From the NCBI RefSeq assembly GCF_003346865.1, contig NZ_QDKL01000001.1:682001-746000 (forward strand): 64,000 bases of DNA. The letters are read 5' to 3'. Position 1 is the first letter of the stretch, and each line of letters opens with the position of its first letter. This DNA comes from Halobacteriovorax vibrionivorans. GTDB taxonomy: Bacteria > Bdellovibrionota > Bacteriovoracia > Bacteriovoracales > Bacteriovoracaceae. Below the pieces are notes generated by a model that saw only the letters and a list, made by a program, of their open reading frames with translations, did no database searches and was not told the origin of the DNA. Below, piece by piece: positions 53,527 to 62,465 of the stretch. The position numbers and the translations under genes are program-made.

Positions 53527-54006
53527 CTAGTGATGATCTAGCTGCTCACCCTTGAAGTCGTGATCCGAGTACACAATTCGGTCATTCATCTCGTGATTAA
53601 AGTCATATATCTCACTGATATTACAGACTTTTCTAAAGATCGTCTGGCACTTATAGCAGATAACCACAGGCGGAAGACGCTTAAAAAGAGCGAAGTCAAA
53701 AATATATAAAATAATAAAAGGGGCCACTGAATATGGAGCATATTGAGTTGTGGCCATATAAAGTGTTAAGAGAGCGGCAATTACAAATAGGGTTACACCC
53801 ACTTTTCGATTAAAGTCTTTTTGCTTATAAAAGTCTTTACGCTTGCAACAAGGACAGTCTTTTAAGATGCCTTTTTCGTGATCTTCGTTCATATGAACTT
53901 CAGTTTTTGTATGACAGATCTGACATTCAACTTCACTTACATCCTTATTTGGATGAAATGAAACCCCTGAGCCACATTCTTTACAAGTTAAAGTAATTTC
54001 CATCAT
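53527..54006 (-). CDS. Zinc-ribbon membrane protein
   Basis: 159 aa. Two CxxC pairs at the N-terminus (LTCKECG, VECQICH) and one CPCC (DCPCCKRK) suggest zinc ribbons, followed by hydrophobic segments (TLFVIAALLTLYMATTQYAP and PFIILYIFDFALFKRL) and a C-terminal CYKCQTIF. The membrane-anchored zinc-ribbon layout is common in unnamed families. It overlaps the upstream membrane-protein gene by 4 bases, so they probably act together. Confidence 0.65.
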   Translation of the reverse strand: MMEITLTCKECGSGVSFHPNKDVSEVECQICHTKTEVHMNEDHEKGILKDCPCCKRKDFYKQKDFNRKVGVTLFVIAALLTLYMATTQYAPYSVAPFIILYIFDFALFKRLPPVVICYKCQTIFRKVCNISEIYDFNHEMNDRIVYSDHDFKGEQLDHH

Positions 54007-54779
54007 AGTAGTAATCCATATGTATAAAATAAATAAATCGCAATAATTTCACCAATGAAGATAAAAATCGTCATGGCATAGAAAACACCTGTAGCACTTT
54101 GTGTACTTCTCATGCAAACAAGTTTCCAACCAAATATACTCATTGCAAAGATAACTAGGTATCCCCAGATATCACGCATAATAACCATTAACCAATTAAA
54201 GGCATAACCGCCGCCAAGTTGTGTCCCTTCTGTTAAATATGGCCCAAGCTTTGTGTGTTCAACGGCCGTCCAAATAAGCTTAATCCCAATGAGTGCCCAC
54301 ATCGCCAGAGTGGCCCTTTTAAGAGGAAGCTCTGAAAGCTTTGGCGTTACAAGATACCAGTGACCTAAAATCATAGCATATGTAATTGCACCTAAGTAAT
54401 AGACTGACGAAGCGACATATAAGTAATTTAATAAATTCTTTTCTTGAAATAAATAAAGAACAATAAAGCCTAAAAGAGTTGGGATAGCATAAAGAATCCA
54501 TAGTGCCGTATTCTTCTCATCATAGTGATTGTGTAATTGATGATGAAAGAGGATTGAAATCGTACTTATATAAATAAGAATTGCTTCAAGATCAGTTGCA
54601 CTGTGACCCGTTATTATATGAGTGATAGCTGCAAAGAATAAACTAACTAAACATGTTGTCGAAAGAAGCTTTTGAAAACCTCCACCAGTCATCTTTGAGT
54701 TCGCAACAGGTGCAAAAGCAAATACTCCAAAGCCTGCGGCCAAGAAAAAGTACTTTGCGATTTCAAATGTATTACTCAT
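54003..54779 (-). CDS. Polytopic membrane protein of unknown function
   Basis: 258 aa with about eight hydrophobic helices, no long soluble domain. No family recognised. It is coupled to the zinc-ribbon protein below and to the Nudix gene above (8-base overlap), suggesting a three-gene unit. Confidence 0.7.
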   Translation of the reverse strand: MSNTFEIAKYFFLAAGFGVFAFAPVANSKMTGGGFQKLLSTTCLVSLFFAAITHIITGHSATDLEAILIYISTISILFHHQLHNHYDEKNTALWILYAIPTLLGFIVLYLFQEKNLLNYLYVASSVYYLGAITYAMILGHWYLVTPKLSELPLKRATLAMWALIGIKLIWTAVEHTKLGPYLTEGTQLGGGYAFNWLMVIMRDIWGYLVIFAMSIFGWKLVCMRSTQSATGVFYAMTIFIFIGEIIAIYLFYTYGLLL

Positions 54780-55185
54780 TATATTTACTCTCTCGTAAGA
54801 AATGTTCTACTAAGCGCATAATTATTGTTTTATTTGCATCTGGAATATTAAGCTCTTCTACCTCATTTTGAGCGTTTTCAAAAGATATCTTTTGCGCAAT
54901 AAGGTTCATACTTTCAATATAATCAGTAACATAGACATAGAGAAAGACACTTCGATCGGGGTACTTGAAGCTTAGATGGGTAAAAAGGGAAATTTTATTT
55001 AATTCACAGCCTACCTCTTCTAAAAATTCTCGACGAGCAGCCTCCTCACATGACTCACCATCTTCAATCTTGCCTCCAGGAAATTCAAACTTTCCATCCA
55101 GTGGGCCATCTTCTTGGCGTTTTTGTCCGAAGAGAACAATTCCATCTTCTTCTATGCGATAAGGTATAACTATTGATATTTCCAT
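54772..55185 (-). CDS. Nudix hydrolase (MutT-like)
   Basis: 137 aa. The Nudix box GGKIEDGESCEEAARREFLEEVG (residues about 37-59) is complete; the N-terminal IPYRIEEDGIVLFGQKRQED is typical of MutT, which sanitises 8-oxo-dGTP, but related pyrophosphatases have the same box. First gene of the unit with the two membrane proteins. Substrate unproven. Confidence 0.9.
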   Translation of the reverse strand: MEISIVIPYRIEEDGIVLFGQKRQEDGPLDGKFEFPGGKIEDGESCEEAARREFLEEVGCELNKISLFTHLSFKYPDRSVFLYVYVTDYIESMNLIAQKISFENAQNEVEELNIPDANKTIIMRLVEHFLRESKYNE

Positions 55186-55267
55186 AAGATTATATCTACC
55201 CTAAAAATATTGAAATGTTAAAGAGCTGTGCTAGCTTTTTATAAGCGGATTGTTTATAAGAAGCTCA

Positions 55268-56269
55268 GTGAGAAAACTACCTTTTGATAAACATTCTATG
55301 ATCTTTGCGCCGATGGAAGGTGTAACAGATGGCCCTTATCGCGAGGCCATTCAAAGGGCATTTGGTGACTGGGATTATTATTCAACAGATTTTTATCGAA
55401 TTCCATCGGTGGGTAATGTTCATACAAAGACACTAGTAAAACACTACGGTGAAGAATATTTAAAAAAGAAGTCTCATAGCATTAAGACGGCCTATCAATT
55501 TCTAACCTCAGAAATTGCACAAACGAAGCAGGCCATTAATTTAATTAGTGAACTCAATTATCACCATATCGACTTAAATCTTGGATGCCCTTCAAAGAAA
55601 GTCAACTCCAATAAAGGGGGAGCCTATCTTCTATCTGACCTTAAGGCCCTTGAAAAAATCATAAGAGATATTCGTGAATCATTTCAAAATGTCTTCACGG
55701 TTAAGATTCGAATTGGCTATCGCGATGACTCGCTCTTCTTTGACCTCTTAAACCTTTTTGAAGATTGTGGTGTTGATGGAATTACAATTCATGCGAGAAC
55801 CCGCGATCAGCTTTATAAAGGTGTTGCCGATTGGAGCTATATTGAAAAAGCTGTTAAGCACTCATCTCTTCCAATCATTGCAAATGGTGATATCTGGACA
55901 ATTGAAGATATTGATCGCATTTATGACCAATGTGACCCTTATGCGATTATGTGTGGTCGAAGTGCCTTAAAGACGCCATGGCTTGCTTCAATTTATAAAG
56001 AATATCAGGGGCGTGCAGACTTTATCAGTGAAGAATTTCTCTTAAAGTTAAGAGCTCAAAACCTTGATCTCTACTTCTATGAATTAGAAAAAGAATACCG
56101 AAAGTTTGGCTATCCAGAATCGACAATACTTAAGAGATTCAAAGCATTTTGTCGCTATCTCTTTGATGATTATGAGAACTTTGAATTAATTAGAGGTAAG
56201 TTTTTGAGATCACAAGAACTTCGTGAATTTAAAGATCATCTTGATCAATTCGTTCATCGCTATTCTTAG
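55268..56269 (+). CDS. dus: tRNA-dihydrouridine synthase
   Basis: About 333 aa. FMN enzyme reducing uridines in tRNA. IFAPMEGVTDGPYREA, the catalytic Cys in LNLGCPSKKVNSNKGGA, FTVKIRIGYRD, GITIHARTRDQLY, IANGDIW and IMCGRSALKTPW are all family blocks. Start unclear: GTG 55268, TTG 55250 or ATG 55298. The end overlaps the convergent membrane gene by 41 bases. Confidence 0.93.
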   Translation: MRKLPFDKHSMIFAPMEGVTDGPYREAIQRAFGDWDYYSTDFYRIPSVGNVHTKTLVKHYGEEYLKKKSHSIKTAYQFLTSEIAQTKQAINLISELNYHHIDLNLGCPSKKVNSNKGGAYLLSDLKALEKIIRDIRESFQNVFTVKIRIGYRDDSLFFDLLNLFEDCGVDGITIHARTRDQLYKGVADWSYIEKAVKHSSLPIIANGDIWTIEDIDRIYDQCDPYAIMCGRSALKTPWLASIYKEYQGRADFISEEFLLKLRAQNLDLYFYELEKEYRKFGYPESTILKRFKAFCRYLFDDYENFELIRGKFLRSQELREFKDHLDQFVHRYS

Positions 56270-56681
56270 CAACATAATTTAAAACACTTTTAGAATAGAA
56301 AAAGAAAGTTATCTCAAATAGAATGACTCCGCCAAAATAAACTAGCCAACCTTGAATTGACACTCCTGTTAAAGATACAAGTAGAAAGAAAAGAAAGCCT
56401 GGTATTTGTCTTACAAAGAAGTTTCCCCACGTATTATCTGGAAACCGTTTTTCTAAATTTAAAAAGAAGCTCATAACAGCATTGGCAAAGTTAAAACGAT
56501 TTGTTCGCCCCTCAAAATATGAGACTCGATCTGGATGACAATAAAGTCCTGCAAAGGCTATTGCTGTAAAGAAACAAATATACTCTTCTGTTGAAAAATT
56601 AAGGACGGCCGAAGCAATAAAGAAAATAACAAAAGTGGGAATAAAAAAAATGTAGTAGCGAATGCCTAATTTCATCTTCAT
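56229..56681 (-). CDS. Small membrane protein of unknown function
   Basis: 150 aa with about four hydrophobic helices (YYIFFIPTFVIFFIASAVLN; EYICFFTAIAFAGLYC) and a conserved-looking soluble loop HPDRVSYFEGRTNRFNF. No signal peptide cleavage and no family recognised. It lies downstream of rny, separated by a terminator. Its 3' end overlaps the convergent dus gene by 41 bases. Confidence 0.6.
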   Translation of the reverse strand: MKMKLGIRYYIFFIPTFVIFFIASAVLNFSTEEYICFFTAIAFAGLYCHPDRVSYFEGRTNRFNFANAVMSFFLNLEKRFPDNTWGNFFVRQIPGFLFFLLVSLTGVSIQGWLVYFGGVILFEITFFFYSKSVLNYVAKNSDERIDQDDL

Positions 56682-56693
56682 TACTTTTCTCCA

Positions 56694-56720
56694 AAATAAA
56701 AAGGCACCCTATTGGGTGCC
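56694..56720 (-). terminator. Terminator of the rny transcript
   Basis: Minus-strand hairpin GGCACCC / GGGTGCC with loop AATA, then a run of five T. Lies 30 bp past the rny stop. Confidence 0.85.
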
Positions 56721-56747
56721 CTCTTACTATTATAAATGTAATTAGTT

Positions 56748-58307
56748 TTACTTCGCAACTCCAACGGCCTTAGTCTCACGAACAACTGTAATTTTAATCG
56801 TTCCAGGATAAGACATTTGCTCTTCAATTTGCTTAGCAATATTTCGAGATAATAATACCGTCTCTTCATCGTTGATTTTTTCATTCTCAACAAAAACTCG
56901 TACTTCACGTCCACCAGAGATAGCGTAAGACTTGCTAACACCTTCAAATGAATTAACAATTTCTTCGATATCTGTAAGACGAGAAACATAAGACTCAGTA
57001 AGTGCTTTACGAGCTCCTGGTCTTGCACCAGAAATCGCATCAGCAGCTGCAACGATATGAGCAAGAATTGATTCCGGCTTCTCATCATCGTGGTGAGCTC
57101 TAATTGCATGAACAACGTCCGCAGACTCTCCATACTTTCTTGCAAAGTCAGCACCGATAACAGCGTGTGATCCCTCGGCCGCAGCATCAAGAACTTTACC
57201 AATATCATGTAGAAGACCCGCACGACGAGCTTGCTTAATATTTAGACCCATCTCAGCTGCCATTGAACCACAAATAAATGCTGCTTCAATTGCATGCTGG
57301 TATTGGTTTTGAGTATATGAAGTTCTAAAATTTAATGCACCAACAAGCTTAAGGATCTCAGGGTGAATACCGTGAACACCAATCTCCATTTGTGCCTTCT
57401 CACCTAGTGTAAGAAGCTTCTTCTCAAATTCAGCTTTTGACTTATCATGAAATTCTTCAATTTTTGCTGGGTGAATACGACCGTCAGCAATTAGCTTCTC
57501 AATTGTATCCTTAGCGATCTCACGTCTTACAACGTTAAATGAAGAAATAACAACGATCTCTGGAGTATCATCGATAATTAAATCAACACCACAGATTTGC
57601 TCAAATGCTCTAATATTACGACCTTCACGACCAATTAGACGACCTTTCACATCATCAGATGGAAGATCAACAGTTGAGATTGTCTTTTCACCAACATGTT
57701 CACCAGCATATCTTTGAATTGCAATACCAACGATTCTCTTAGCACGGCTTTCAGCTTCTTCTTTTGCCTCTTCTTCCATGCGTTTAATCATTTTAGTGAA
57801 ATCAACTTGAGCGTCTTCTTTCATTGTCTCTAGAAGTTCTTCTTTGGCCTGCTCTTTTGTCATGGCCGCAACTTCTGAAAGCTTTCCAGCATATTCTTCT
57901 TGGCGAACGACATACTTTTCTTTCTCTTTAAGAGCGTCGAGTTCTTTTTCTTTAACTTCGTCTTCTCTCTTATCAAGCTTCTTCATTTTCTCATCAAGCT
58001 CATCCATTTTAGACTCAAGCTTGGCCTGTCTTTTATTCAGGTCTTTTTCTTGATCATTAAGCTCGCGCTTAACTTTTTGGACATACTTATCAGCGTCCTT
58101 CTTTTCTTCTTGGGCCGCTTCTTTTGCCTCTTTTCTCGCTTTATAGCTAATCTCTTTTGCTTGCTCTTTAGCCTTGTTGATGATTTCATCACCCTTTGCC
58201 TCACGCTCGGCCAATTCTTTTTTGGCCTGAAGGTTACGGATAACAAAACCAACTGCTAGTCCAAGAACAAGAAAAAGAAGTGATGCTAAGATTAAATCTG
58301 TACTCAT
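56748..58307 (-). CDS. rny: Ribonuclease Y
   Basis: 519 aa. Membrane-anchored endoribonuclease that starts mRNA decay. A single N-terminal helix (residues about 5-23) precedes a long charged coiled coil to about residue 190, a KH domain (DVKGRLIGREGRNIRAFEQ) and the HD domain with GLLHDIGK and VHAIRAHHDDEKP. Length and order match the family. It lies downstream of fau and zapA. Confidence 0.97.
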   Translation of the reverse strand: MSTDLILASLLFLVLGLAVGFVIRNLQAKKELAEREAKGDEIINKAKEQAKEISYKARKEAKEAAQEEKKDADKYVQKVKRELNDQEKDLNKRQAKLESKMDELDEKMKKLDKREDEVKEKELDALKEKEKYVVRQEEYAGKLSEVAAMTKEQAKEELLETMKEDAQVDFTKMIKRMEEEAKEEAESRAKRIVGIAIQRYAGEHVGEKTISTVDLPSDDVKGRLIGREGRNIRAFEQICGVDLIIDDTPEIVVISSFNVVRREIAKDTIEKLIADGRIHPAKIEEFHDKSKAEFEKKLLTLGEKAQMEIGVHGIHPEILKLVGALNFRTSYTQNQYQHAIEAAFICGSMAAEMGLNIKQARRAGLLHDIGKVLDAAAEGSHAVIGADFARKYGESADVVHAIRAHHDDEKPESILAHIVAAADAISGARPGARKALTESYVSRLTDIEEIVNSFEGVSKSYAISGGREVRVFVENEKINDEETVLLSRNIAKQIEEQMSYPGTIKITVVRETKAVGVAK

Positions 58308-58323
58308 TACTCTCTCCCTATAT

Positions 58324-58884
58324 TCACACTTTAATCACTTTCTTTGCTGTTACAACAAAGTCCATTACTTGGTCATGTTGCTCGCAAGGAATGCTTTCTT
58401 GTAACTGCTGATTAAAGCAAACGCCTATTTTTAATGGTTCTTTCTTCTTTCTATTTGTGAGGTATCGATCATAATAACCCTTACCTCTTCCTAAGCGATG
58501 CCCTGACTCATCAAAAGCAACACCTGGGATTAATATAATATCTGGTTCAACAATTTGAGATGACTCACAAGGCACCTTAAATTCTTTACCAAAAGCATTA
58601 ATAGTCTTTAACTCACTTAATGATGAAGACTTAAATTCCATATCATTTGAGTCTTCATCAAATACGGGAAATGCTAAGCTCCCCAGTACCTTTAAGTTAA
58701 GACAATTAACTTCTCCTGGAATCGGATAAAAGATCCCAAGAGTCTGCGGATAAAAGTTTTCGGATTTAAAAAGAGTAACGAGGTTTGAAACAACTTTTGC
58801 ACTTTGAATCTCAAATTCCTGAGGATCCATCTGCGCTATGATATTTAAAACTTCTTTACGAAGGTTTTTCTTTTCCGAACTCAT
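58324..58884 (-). CDS. fau: 5-formyltetrahydrofolate cyclo-ligase
   Basis: 186 aa. ATP-dependent conversion of 5-formyl-THF to 5,10-methenyl-THF. LGIFYPIPGEVNC is the substrate region, LIPGVAFDESGHRLGRGKGYYDRYL the conserved ATP/formate site (RxGxGxGYYDR). It is between zapA and rny, 2 bp from zapA and 16 bp before rny. Gene order zapA-fau is seen in many proteobacteria. Confidence 0.95.
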   Translation of the reverse strand: MSSEKKNLRKEVLNIIAQMDPQEFEIQSAKVVSNLVTLFKSENFYPQTLGIFYPIPGEVNCLNLKVLGSLAFPVFDEDSNDMEFKSSSLSELKTINAFGKEFKVPCESSQIVEPDIILIPGVAFDESGHRLGRGKGYYDRYLTNRKKKEPLKIGVCFNQQLQESIPCEQHDQVMDFVVTAKKVIKV

Positions 58885-58886
58885 GA

Positions 58887-59192
58887 TTAGTGAGTCTTTG
58901 GAAGTGATTCCTCTATCAATCTCAGGGCATTATCAGAAAGAGACATCACATCTGTGATCTCTTGTTTATACTCTTTCTCTAAAGATAACTTTTCCTTCGC
59001 TAACTCTAGTGCCACAAGTGCAGCCAATTGTGAGTTAGAAATTGAAGGGGCCTTTTGGCGAATATTACTTGCGATCGTATCAACATACTCAACAATTTCT
59101 GTCGCAGAAACAATCTCATCTTCTCCAGACTCTTGGAGTCTGAAATTATGACCTAAAACTTGATATTCTTTTACTTCCGTACTTATATCCAT
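58887..59192 (-). CDS. zapA: ZapA-like cell-division protein
   Basis: 101 aa. The pattern YQVLGHNFRLQ, then EIVEYVDTIASNIRQ and SQLAALVALELAKE matches the ZapA domain plus its C-terminal coiled coil, which binds and bundles FtsZ. Position next to fau supports the call; sequence similarity is modest. It follows ftsY. Confidence 0.8.
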   Translation of the reverse strand: MDISTEVKEYQVLGHNFRLQESGEDEIVSATEIVEYVDTIASNIRQKAPSISNSQLAALVALELAKEKLSLEKEYKQEITDVMSLSDNALRLIEESLPKTH

Positions 59193-59234
59193 AGTAATTC
59201 AATTGTAGTCCTACAAAGGATTCCAGTCAATCAA

Positions 59235-60455
59235 TCAATTACCTACCAGTGCGTCAAGATACTCATCTAAATTGAACACACTCAGGTCTTCGACATTTTC
59301 ACCGACACCAATATAAGTAATTGGTATTTGAAGTGCGTCAACAATTGAAATTGCACTTCCGGCCTTCGAAGATCCATCACACTTTGTAAATACTAGACCT
59401 GTTAGATCCAATGCCTTATTAAACTCTTCCGCTTGGCGAATTGCATTCTGTCCAGTAATGGCATCAATAACTAAAAGTGTATGATGAGGTGCATCCTCCA
59501 TCAGCTTCTTAAGAACATTCTTACTCTTAGTCAGCTCATCCATTAAATTTCCCGCTGTATGAAGACGCCCCGCCGTATCAAGGATACAATAGTCAGCTTC
59601 CTCATTCATTGCAGCCTGAAGCGCGTCATAACCAACACCACTTGGGTTGGCCCCTTCCTTTGCGCGAATCATTGTTGCACCTGCGCGATCGCACCACACC
59701 TGGAGCTGATCAACTGCCGCAGCACGGAATGTATCACACGCACCAACAACAACCTTTGCTCCTTGATTAGTAAGCTTTGTCGCAAGCTTTCCAATAGTTG
59801 TCGTCTTTCCTGCTCCATTAACACCAACAATCATTATGACCTTAGGTAATTTTGAATCACTCTTTTCGAATTGAAACAGATCACCAGGACTATTGGCCTG
59901 TACACTTGCCATTTTATTTTTCAAAAAGTCTTTAATATATGACTTAAATTTTGCTTCATCAAAATCCCCAGACTTTGCCTTTTCTTCAAGATCTTCAATG
60001 AGTTCACTTGTTGCCTTTGGCCCAAGATCTGCTCCATAGAGAAGCTCTTCGACTTCTTCAAGTGCATCCTCATCAAGACCTCCGCGGCCAAAGATACTTC
60101 CGATCTTTCCCCAAACTCCCTCACGAGAGCGTGAAAGACCCTTTGTAAGTCGATCTTTCCATGACTTCTCTGGCTTAGTCGGCTCAAGGACTTCTTCCTC
60201 TTCCTCTTTTTTTACTTCTTCAACAACTTCTAATACTTCAGCTTGTGACTGAGGCTCATCTTTTTCTTCTGTCTCTATTTTAGTTGGTGGAGGCAGCTTT
60301 GCCTTTGGTTTCACAAGATAGAAAAGCCCAGTGAAACCACTCACACCTATTACCGAACAAAGAGCAATAAAGGCATAAGCATATTCGATTGTGATTATGA
60401 TATTCATTCCAGCTTGGTCTGCCCAAGACTGTAGAAAAGCAACGAGTTGCAACAT
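59235..60455 (-). CDS. ftsY: Signal recognition particle receptor FtsY
   Basis: 406 aa. An N-terminal transmembrane helix (residues about 25-48) and an acidic linker precede the NG GTPase domain: GVNGAGKTTTIGKLA (G1), DTFRAAA, DTAGRLH (G3) and TKCDGSSKAG (G4). It targets SRP-ribosome complexes to the membrane. I choose ATG 60455 because GGAG stands just upstream; ATG 60467 is also possible. A true membrane anchor is less common than a peripheral one in FtsY. Heads the ftsY-zapA-fau-rny cluster and is divergent from epmA. Confidence 0.97.
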   Translation of the reverse strand: MLQLVAFLQSWADQAGMNIIITIEYAYAFIALCSVIGVSGFTGLFYLVKPKAKLPPPTKIETEEKDEPQSQAEVLEVVEEVKKEEEEEVLEPTKPEKSWKDRLTKGLSRSREGVWGKIGSIFGRGGLDEDALEEVEELLYGADLGPKATSELIEDLEEKAKSGDFDEAKFKSYIKDFLKNKMASVQANSPGDLFQFEKSDSKLPKVIMIVGVNGAGKTTTIGKLATKLTNQGAKVVVGACDTFRAAAVDQLQVWCDRAGATMIRAKEGANPSGVGYDALQAAMNEEADYCILDTAGRLHTAGNLMDELTKSKNVLKKLMEDAPHHTLLVIDAITGQNAIRQAEEFNKALDLTGLVFTKCDGSSKAGSAISIVDALQIPITYIGVGENVEDLSVFNLDEYLDALVGN

Positions 60456-60485
60456 ATAATTCTCCATTTTGTGTGCTTTAGAGAT

Positions 60486-61481
60486 ATGATAAGTAAGTAT
60501 AAAAATCAATATTTTAAGTCAAAAAACGGCATTAATATGGCAAATAAATTAGCTCTTTTTCAATTACAGCAAACGATTCGAAACTTTTTCAACAAAGAAG
60601 GTTTTATTGATGTGCTAACACCACCAATTGTGGAGAATCCGGGAATGGAAACTCACATTCATCCCTTTGCAATTCACTCGGTGCATCAAGAAAAAACTCA
60701 TAATCTCTACCTTCACACTTCACCAGAATTTCATATGAAGGAACTATTGAGCGAAGGAATGAATAAGATCTTCACTATGAGCTACTGTTTTCGTGATGAG
60801 CCAAATAGTGAAACACACCGCAAGCAATTCATAATGCTTGAATGGTATCGAGCTAATGAAAATTATGAGAAGATCATGGAAGATACTATCCAGCTTTTTA
60901 AATACTGTTATGAGCAAGTTCGCAATAAGACAGAAGTTGATATAAAAAAACTTACTGTTCAAGAGATTTTTCAGACCGTGCTTAAATTCGATATTCTCAA
61001 CTATCTTGAAAGAGATAAATTATTCAATAAGATAAAAAGTAACTTCAGTGAACGAATAAGTCTTTCTGATAATAAAGATGATTATGCGTGGGACGACCTC
61101 TTCTTCTTACTTATGTATAATTATATTGAACCAGAAATGAAAAAAGATCCTTTCGTTCTTCTTTATGAATTCCCAGAGCCGCTACGTGCACTTTCAACTA
61201 TAAAAGAAGACGATCCTCGAGTGTGTGAAAGATTCGAAGTTTATTGTCATGGTATTGAAATTTGTAATTGCTTTAATGAACTGACAGATCCGATTGAGCA
61301 GATAAAAAGGTTTGAAAAAGATAGCAAATTAAAAGAAGAGATTTATCACTACAAACTACCGTGGCCAAAAAGATTTATTTCAACCCTTGAAAAGGGCCTT
61401 CCCAAGAGTGCAGGAATTGCACTTGGAGTAGAACGCCTTCTTATGGCCATTACAGCTGAAGAAGACGTATTCTTTGATTAG
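60486..61481 (+). CDS. epmA: Elongation factor P lysyl-ligase EpmA (GenX)
   Basis: About 331 aa. A lysyl-tRNA synthetase core without the anticodon-binding domain. IENPGM-like VENPGMETHIHPF, LHTSPEFHMKELL, CFRDEPNSETHRKQFIMLEWY and the motif 3 GIALGVERLLMAI match EpmA, which attaches beta-lysine to EF-P. Start uncertain: ATG 60486 or 60537. Neither epmB nor efp is in the window. Confidence 0.93.
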   Translation: MISKYKNQYFKSKNGINMANKLALFQLQQTIRNFFNKEGFIDVLTPPIVENPGMETHIHPFAIHSVHQEKTHNLYLHTSPEFHMKELLSEGMNKIFTMSYCFRDEPNSETHRKQFIMLEWYRANENYEKIMEDTIQLFKYCYEQVRNKTEVDIKKLTVQEIFQTVLKFDILNYLERDKLFNKIKSNFSERISLSDNKDDYAWDDLFFLLMYNYIEPEMKKDPFVLLYEFPEPLRALSTIKEDDPRVCERFEVYCHGIEICNCFNELTDPIEQIKRFEKDSKLKEEIYHYKLPWPKRFISTLEKGLPKSAGIALGVERLLMAITAEEDVFFD

Positions 61482-61482
61482 T

Positions 61483-62259
61483 TTATTGTTGTTTTTGAAG
61501 ATGATTAAAAAGCAAGTGTAGCTTCAAGATAAGCTCCGACTTAACAATATCAGGTGTCATCTTCATGGCCCAGCGAAAGTGAACTCCACTTTCTTTTGTA
61601 CTTCTTAGTTTACTACTCCATATTGGATAATTCTTGGCCAAGTCAGCAGATAAAACGGCGTACCAACGACTGAAATTTTCCTGACTTTGACCGAGGAGGG
61701 CCTCCATTACTTCAAGAGATTTTTCTGTCGTGATTCTTTTTATGGAATAAATATTTAAAGAACTAAGTTTAGCTTTTTCTAAATCATTATTTAAATATGT
61801 ACCAAAGAAAGAAACAGTAAAGTCTTTGGCAACCTCTGAAGTTTGTTCTTTATAATTTTCAAGCCTCTGGTAATAAGGAGAGAGAACAAGAGAACGATAT
61901 ACACCTTCACGTGTTCCCCCTTGTTCTAGAGTACTATACCACTTTGATAACTCATTTCGATTTGCTTCTAAACCTCTTGTCGCTTTAATTAGCTCATTTA
62001 TATAAGAGAGATTATATTGAGACATTTTTTCTTTTGAAAAAGGTGAATTATATTTTTTCTTGTTATAAACACTTAAGTCTTTTGCATCTTTTTTAATTGT
62101 TGGTATCTCAGGTAAAGTAACTTCGTCCTTTGCTCCCCAAATTTTATCCGCAAGTTCTGATGAAATATTTTTTTCAACAAATGGCCTTAAGTTTTGCAGA
62201 AAATTAACCTGTGCAAAGGTCGTACTCGCAACTAAACAAACAATAATGAGTTTCTTCAA
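61483..62259 (-). CDS. Exported protein of unknown function
   Basis: About 258 aa. A signal peptide KKLIIVCLVASTTFA starts from TTG 62259 just after GGGGGA; upstream in-frame codons encode non-signal sequence. The mature protein is mostly helical and Lys/Glu rich with no recognised domain and no Cys. It probably stays in the periplasm. Convergent with epmA, 1-bp gap. Confidence 0.7.
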   Translation of the reverse strand: MKKLIIVCLVASTTFAQVNFLQNLRPFVEKNISSELADKIWGAKDEVTLPEIPTIKKDAKDLSVYNKKKYNSPFSKEKMSQYNLSYINELIKATRGLEANRNELSKWYSTLEQGGTREGVYRSLVLSPYYQRLENYKEQTSEVAKDFTVSFFGTYLNNDLEKAKLSSLNIYSIKRITTEKSLEVMEALLGQSQENFSRWYAVLSADLAKNYPIWSSKLRSTKESGVHFRWAMKMTPDIVKSELILKLHLLFNHLQKQQ

Positions 62260-62465
62260 AATGGTCCCCCAAAAAAAACAATAAGTTATCAATATTTCCT
62301 CATTATAAATGCCCTTCGTATTTTTAGGAAGTTAGCAAAAATTAGCCACATATTTTTGTCAAGTTTTTATCCAAGTCACAGGCAAGAAATACCTCTATCC
62401 CCCCGTAAACAGGGGTTATTTCAAATTTCGTAAAGATTATGGACGTTTCATTCGATAATAATTGT